A stretch of DNA of 64,000 nucleotides from an uncultured Massilia sp. (GTDB taxonomy: Bacteria > Pseudomonadota > Gammaproteobacteria > Burkholderiales > Burkholderiaceae_D): contig CAJYXO010000148.1 in the NCBI GenBank assembly GCA_913778765.1, forward strand, positions 41,154 through 105,153, read 5' to 3'. Under the pieces are notes generated by a model that had not been told where the DNA came from, did no database searches, and saw only the letters and a list, made by a program, of their open reading frames with translations. The position numbers and the translations under genes are program-made. This document shows positions 60,276 to 64,000 of the stretch, piece after piece (the stretch's first letter is position 1; each line of letters starts with the position of its first letter).

Positions 60276-61502
60276 TTAAATGCCACGAGTCTTCTTATCA
60301 CCGAGCTTGATCGCTTCAAGATAGTCCGCCCACCGCTGCATCATCAACCGCCGAGCAGGCAGATGCGCCGTCCGGTTATAGGCGCGTCCGTTGGGGTCTT
60401 TGACTGCGTGAGCAAGCTGGTGCTCGATTAAATCAACTCGTTCGCCCAGCACTTCATCCATGATCGTGCGCGCCATTGCACGGAAGCCGTGCCCGGTCAT
60501 CACATCCTTGCCGTAGCCCATGGCACGCAAGGCCGCGTTGACCGTGTTCTCGCTCATGCAGCGCTCGCCCGTGCGAACGCTGGGGAACACGAACTTCCCA
60601 TGTCCTGTGATCGCATGAAGCTCCCGTAGCACTGCGACAGCTTGCGTTGCCAGCGGCACGATGTGATCCTGCCCCATTTTCATCTTGGCGCCAGGGATAC
60701 GCCATTCGGCCGCGTCGAGGTCGATCTCGGGCCACTCGGCAGCGCGCAGCTCCCCAGGGCGAACGAACACCAACGGCGCCAGCTTGAGCGCGAAACTGGC
60801 GTAGGCATGGCCTTTGTAAGCGTCGATGGCGCGCAGCAGTAGGGCCGCCTGCTCAGGCTCGGTGATCGCAGCGTAGTGCGCTTCCGGGACCACGGAAAGC
60901 GCGCCTCGCAGATCCGTGGTGACGTCGCGGTCGGCGAGTCCGCTGGCAACCGCGAACCGGAATACTTGGCCGCACAGCTGCTTGATCTTGTGCGCGGACT
61001 CGATCGCGCCTCGCGCCTCGATCCGGCGAAGCGCAGAAAGCACGTCCTTGGGTCTGATGGTGGAGATCGGAAGGGAGCCGATGACCGGGAAGACGTTTGC
61101 TTCGAGCCAGGCGGTGTTCTTCTGTTGGGTGCTGGCGGCCCGGCTTGGTGCAGTCTTGGCCAGCCAGGCACGGGCGACCCCCTCGAAGGTATGTTGCGCT
61201 GCCGTCGCCTTGGCCTTCTTCTCTTCACGCTTGACCATTCCGGGGTCGATCCCCTGGTCCAGCAGCCGGCGAGCCGCAAGCCGCCTGGTGCGGGCTTCGG
61301 CAAGCGTCACGATCGGATACTTCCCAAATGTCAGCCGGTTGTTCTTGCCGTTCGGCTGCCTGTAGGCCATGCGCCAGAATTTTGTCCCGTTCGGCATGAC
61401 CTCGAGATACATGCCTTCACCGTCGCCCAGGGTATAGCTCTTGTCCCTGGGCTTGGCGTTCCGAACAGCGGTGTCCGACAGAGGAGTGCATATTTTCGGC
61501 AT
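60276..61502 (-). CDS. P4-type tyrosine integrase of the island
   Basis: A 408-residue site-specific recombinase with an N-terminal arm-binding DUF4102 domain (LSDTAVRNAKPRDKSYTLGDG, LTFGKYPIVTLAEAR), core-binding domain, and catalytic residues R248 (VRPGELR), H338-x-x-R341 (HGFRAMART) and Y375 (AYNRTAHL). It lies about 170 bases from the tRNA-Leu 3' end, the usual place in this family. GC content resembles the host and not the AT-rich cargo. Confidence 0.95.
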   Translation of the reverse strand: MPKICTPLSDTAVRNAKPRDKSYTLGDGEGMYLEVMPNGTKFWRMAYRQPNGKNNRLTFGKYPIVTLAEARTRRLAARRLLDQGIDPGMVKREEKKAKATAAQHTFEGVARAWLAKTAPSRAASTQQKNTAWLEANVFPVIGSLPISTIRPKDVLSALRRIEARGAIESAHKIKQLCGQVFRFAVASGLADRDVTTDLRGALSVVPEAHYAAITEPEQAALLLRAIDAYKGHAYASFALKLAPLVFVRPGELRAAEWPEIDLDAAEWRIPGAKMKMGQDHIVPLATQAVAVLRELHAITGHGKFVFPSVRTGERCMSENTVNAALRAMGYGKDVMTGHGFRAMARTIMDEVLGERVDLIEHQLAHAVKDPNGRAYNRTAHLPARRLMMQRWADYLEAIKLGDKKTRGI

Positions 61503-61531
61503 TTTTAAAATCCATGACGGTTGGCGTTTTT

Positions 61532-61553
61532 ATCCATATGGCGAAATATGGAT
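61532..61553 (-). promoter_or_regulatory. 8-6-8 palindrome upstream of the integrase gene
   Basis: Perfect inverted repeat ATCCATAT / ATATGGAT around GGCGAA, 30 bases upstream of the integrase start codon. One half-site ATATGGAT also occurs at 53551-53558 before abiEi. Candidate binding site for AlpA or integrase. Confidence 0.5.
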
Positions 61554-61560
61554 TAAAAAA

Positions 61561-61666
61561 CGGTGGCTGGTAATGGACGAGCTCAGACTTTGGCGCACAA
61601 AAAAACCGCGCTCCCAGAGGGGAAAACGCGGTTTCATGGACGCTGCTGGATTACTACGGATGAGTG
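61561..61666. repeat. Island-borne copy of the tRNA-Leu downstream flank
   Basis: Homologous to 49358-49464, about 85 per cent alike by eye. Being between the tRNA 3' end and the integrase, it is the element's P' arm, and it carries its own version of the tRNA terminator (61600-61636). Confidence 0.75.
61600..61636 (-). terminator. Intrinsic terminator of tRNA-Leu
   Basis: On the minus strand, AAACCGCG...CGCGGTTT pair over a GTTTTCCCCTCTGGGAG-type loop and end in a seven-T run, about 33 bases after the tRNA 3' end. Supplied by the island. Confidence 0.8.
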
Positions 61667-61668
61667 GG

Positions 61669-61753
61669 TGGTGCCTCCGGCCGGAATCGAACCGGCACGC
61701 CTTTCGGCGCTTGATTTTGAGTCAAGTGCGTCTACCAATTCCGCCACAGAGGC
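61669..61753 (-). tRNA. tRNA-Leu (anticodon CAA)
   Basis: 85 nt, CCA encoded. Acceptor stem GCCTCTG pairs with CGGAGGC (one G-T). The anticodon arm CTTGA-CTCAAAA-TCAAG gives anticodon CAA, reading UUG. A long variable arm (GCGCCGAAAGGCGT) and T-arm CCGGTTCGATTCCGG are present, as expected for leucine. Its 3' part is the island's attachment site. Confidence 0.96.
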
Positions 61754-61770
61754 TGCAAGCGCAGGCGCGC

Positions 61771-61800
61771 ATCTTAGCACACCGGATATAAAAATGACCA
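61771..61800 (-). promoter_or_regulatory. Promoter of tRNA-Leu
   Basis: On the minus strand TGGTCA (61795-61800) and TAAGAT (61771-61776) are 18 bases apart; the -10 ends 17 bases before the tRNA 5' end. Confidence 0.5.
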
Positions 61801-61880
61801 GTAGGCACGCAATGTGCCGCTGTTCGAGCGTATGATCTCGCCTACCCTGAGAAACGGCCGCCGGCAATGCGGCGCGCACG

Positions 61881-63839
61881 ATGAAGAACAAGAAGATTCG
61901 CGAGATTATCCTCGGCAAGGCGCTCGACCCGATGCAGAGCGAGACCCGGCATTCGATGGCGCTGGTGGCCTTCCTGGCCTGGGTCGGGCTGGGGGCGGAC
62001 GGCCTGTCCTCGTCCGCCTACGGACCGGAAGAAACCTTCCGCGCGCTGGGCGGCCATACCCACCTCGGCCTCTACATGGCGGTCGCCACCGCGGTCACCG
62101 TCTTCATCATCGCGCTGGCCTACAACCAGGTGATCGAGCTGTTCCCGACCGGAGGCGGCGGCTACCGCGTCGCCACCAAGCTGGTCGGCCCCTATCTCGG
62201 ACTGGTGTCGGGCTGCGCCCTGATCCTCGACTACGTGCTGACCATCGCGATCTCGATCGCGTCCGGGGTCGACGCGCTGGCGTCCTTCCTGCCGCTCGGC
62301 TTCCAGCCCTATAAACTCTGGGCCGAAGCCTTCTTCATCGGGCTGCTGATCGTGATGAACCTGCGCGGCCTGAAGGAGGCGATCCAGATCCTGCTGCCGA
62401 TCTTCCTCGGCTTCGTCGCCACCCACCTGGTGCTGATCGTCTACGGCATCGTCGCGCATGCGTCCAATTTGCCGCAACTGGTGCCGAGCACCGTGCTTGA
62501 AACGCGCGAACTGGCGCAGCATATCGGCTGGGCCGGCGTGGCCGGGATGCTGCTGCTGGCGTATTCGCAGGGCGGTGGCACCTACACCGGCCTGGAGGCG
62601 GTGTCGAACAACGTCAACCTGCTGGCCGAGCCGCGCGAGCGCACCGGCAAGATGACGATGTTCTACATGGCGCTGTCGCTGGCGATCACCGCCGGCGGCA
62701 TCATCCTGCTCTACCTGCTGTGGGACGCGCGTCCGGTGGCCGGCGAAACCCTGAACGCCACCGCCTTCCGCAGCATCATCGCCAGCATGGGCCTGGGCTC
62801 CGAGATGCTGAACCACCTGCTGCTGGCGGTGGTGCTGGCCTTCGAGGCCGGGCTGCTGTTCGTGGCCGCCAACACCGGCTTCCTGGGCGGGCCGTCGGTG
62901 CTGTCGAACATGGCGTCCGATTCCTGGGTGCCGCACCAGTTCCGCTACCTGTCGACCCGCCTGGTGAAGCAGAACGGCATCCTGGTGATGGGCATCGCGG
63001 CGCTGGCGATCCTGTTCTGGACCGGCGGCGAGGTCACGGTGCTGGTGGTGCTGTATTCGCTGTCGGTGTTCCTGACCTTTGCCGTCTCGCTGTTCGGCCT
63101 GTGCCTGTACTGGTGGCGCCACCGCAAGGATGCGCGCTGGGTGCGGCGCTTCCTGCTGTCGCTGACCGGCTTCGTGATCTGCGCCGGCATCCTGGCGATC
63201 CTGCTGGTCGAACGCTTCACGCAGGGCGGCTGGGCCACGGCCCTGATCATCGCGGCGATCGCCGGCCTGTGCATCTTCATCCGCAACCACTACCGCGAGA
63301 CCAAGCGCGCCATCCAGTCGGTCGACCAGGTCTTCGCCGACCAGCCCTTCGGCCCGGTGAAGGAATCCGTCGATCCCGATCCGGAAGCGCAGACGGCCGT
63401 GTTCATCGTCGGTACGTCGCGCGGCGGCGGCCTGCATGCGCTGCTGTGGGTGCTGCGGATGTTCCCGGGCCACTTCAGGAACTTCCTGTTCGTGAATGCG
63501 CGCACGGTGGATTCGAACGTGTATGGCGGCGAGGGGGCGATGGAAAAGATGCGCTCGGATGCGGCGGAGACGCTGGAATACTTCGTCGACTTCTGCCAGA
63601 GCCACGGGATGGCGTCGGCGTCCTATATCGGCTTCGGCACCGACGCGGTGGAGGAGGTGACCCGCATGTGCGAGCAGATCAACCGCGAATATCCGAACAC
63701 GATCTTCTTCACCAGCAAACTGATCTTCGCGTCGGACAACTGGTTCACCCGGCTGCTGCACAACCAGGCGGCGCTGGCGGTACAGCGCCGGCTGCATCTG
63801 GAGGGATTGCAGATGGTGATCCTGCCGATGAAGGTGTAG
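61881..63839 (+). CDS. APC-superfamily permease, KimA/YdaO-like
   Basis: A 652-residue inner-membrane transporter with about twelve helices (1-475) and a cytosolic C-terminal domain (about 500-652). The signature GLGADGLSSSAYGPEE near residue 40 and YNQVIELFPTGGGGYRVA are typical of the KimA/YdaO group of potassium/proton symporters within the amino acid permease superfamily. Amino acid transport cannot be excluded. No c-di-AMP riboswitch is apparent. Confidence 0.85.
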   Translation: MKNKKIREIILGKALDPMQSETRHSMALVAFLAWVGLGADGLSSSAYGPEETFRALGGHTHLGLYMAVATAVTVFIIALAYNQVIELFPTGGGGYRVATKLVGPYLGLVSGCALILDYVLTIAISIASGVDALASFLPLGFQPYKLWAEAFFIGLLIVMNLRGLKEAIQILLPIFLGFVATHLVLIVYGIVAHASNLPQLVPSTVLETRELAQHIGWAGVAGMLLLAYSQGGGTYTGLEAVSNNVNLLAEPRERTGKMTMFYMALSLAITAGGIILLYLLWDARPVAGETLNATAFRSIIASMGLGSEMLNHLLLAVVLAFEAGLLFVAANTGFLGGPSVLSNMASDSWVPHQFRYLSTRLVKQNGILVMGIAALAILFWTGGEVTVLVVLYSLSVFLTFAVSLFGLCLYWWRHRKDARWVRRFLLSLTGFVICAGILAILLVERFTQGGWATALIIAAIAGLCIFIRNHYRETKRAIQSVDQVFADQPFGPVKESVDPDPEAQTAVFIVGTSRGGGLHALLWVLRMFPGHFRNFLFVNARTVDSNVYGGEGAMEKMRSDAAETLEYFVDFCQSHGMASASYIGFGTDAVEEVTRMCEQINREYPNTIFFTSKLIFASDNWFTRLLHNQAALAVQRRLHLEGLQMVILPMKV

Positions 63840-64000
63840 TCAGCCCGCCATCTGCCGGCGCAGCGCACGCAAGGAACGCACCGGACCGGTGACTTCGAGG
63901 GCATGCGCGCGCACGGTCACGGCGATTTCCTGGCCGCCACGCGCGCGGTAGCGCACGGCGCCCGGGTGGCGTTCGGCCGGCGCGTAGCCGAGGCGGCCCA
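63840..64000 (-). CDS. C-terminal end of an unidentified gene
   Basis: The last 52 codons of a minus-strand frame enter from the right edge, ending in RALRRQMAG and TGA at 63840-63842. Codon use is host-like (GC at third positions). The piece includes the sequence AVRYRARGGQEIAVTV. Too short to name. Convergent with the permease gene. Confidence 0.55.
   Translation of the reverse strand, partial: GRLGYAPAERHPGAVRYRARGGQEIAVTVRAHALEVTGPVRSLRALRRQMAG

Larger units (their letters stand above)
49465..61691. mobile_element. tRNA-Leu genomic island with P4-type integrase
   Basis: About 12.2 kb between two exact 25-bp copies of the tRNA-Leu(CAA) 3' end. The tyrosine integrase gene lies next to the intact tRNA, pointing away from it, and an AlpA-type regulator is inside. 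Cargo: GHARDV-motif pair, methyltransferase-HNH plus DUF2726 cassette, orphan AbiEi, and the metallophosphoesterase-ATPase-unknown-methylase operon. No replication or transfer genes are seen, so it needs other elements to move between cells. The AT-rich cargo contrasts with the host and with the integrase, pointing to several origins. Confidence 0.88.

Overview
The window is a high-GC chromosomal segment with dense, often overlapping genes. Gene content suggests a betaproteobacterium of the order Burkholderiales, most likely an Oxalobacteraceae member of the Massilia/Telluria/Duganella type. Clues are the pgk-pyk-fba-purC-purE-purK-tsaC order, the maeB fusion enzyme, many c-di-GMP and hybrid-kinase proteins, and REP-like palindromes of the GTCGTTCCCGCG...CGCGGGAACGAC kind. 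The placement is inference; no 16S gene is present.

Layout. 1-8.9 kb: azlCD export genes, lower glycolysis (pgk, pyk, fba), mid purine synthesis (purC, purE, purK) and tsaC/Sua5. 9-13 kb: two secreted lipoprotein hydrolases and an OmpW-like porin, closed by a strong bidirectional terminator. 13-20.6 kb: glutaryl-CoA dehydrogenase, flavin reductase, msrA, a cyclopropane-synthase-like methyltransferase, a hemerythrin-PdxH fusion, tcdA, a periplasmic FKBP isomerase and cysK. 20.6-27.8 kb: a metal-responsive ArsR/CDF efflux pair, an SDR/TetR pair with twin operators, a periplasmic M16 peptidase, a metallophosphatase and a CinA-type amidase. 27.9-35.5 kb: a hybrid histidine kinase with a REC-PAS-GGDEF-EAL-REC protein, thiL and a secreted HAF-repeat protein. 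35.8-42.8 kb: maeB, then gmd-rmd and two glycosyltransferases of a GDP-D-rhamnose polysaccharide locus. 42.8-49.2 kb: an MHYT hybrid kinase with an HD-GYP regulator, a periplasmic binding protein, a VOC protein and a VapBC pair.

From 49.5 to 61.7 kb lies a genomic island of about 12 kb in the 3' end of tRNA-Leu(CAA). A 25-bp exact repeat of the tRNA 3' end marks both ends, and a P4-type integrase sits next to the tRNA. Its cargo is a patchwork of AT-rich and GC-rich blocks: a secreted/membrane pair sharing a GHARDV motif; a methyltransferase-HNH nuclease fusion with a DUF2726 protein, bracketed by two copies of a 14-bp palindrome; an orphan AbiEi antitoxin with only the first codons of its toxin; an AlpA regulator; and a tightly overlapping four-gene operon (metallophosphoesterase, ORC/AAA-like ATPase, unknown protein, D12-class adenine methylase with a variant DAPY motif). 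That operon is the best candidate for an undescribed, probably anti-phage, system. After the tRNA come a KimA-like permease and the end of an unidentified gene at the window edge.
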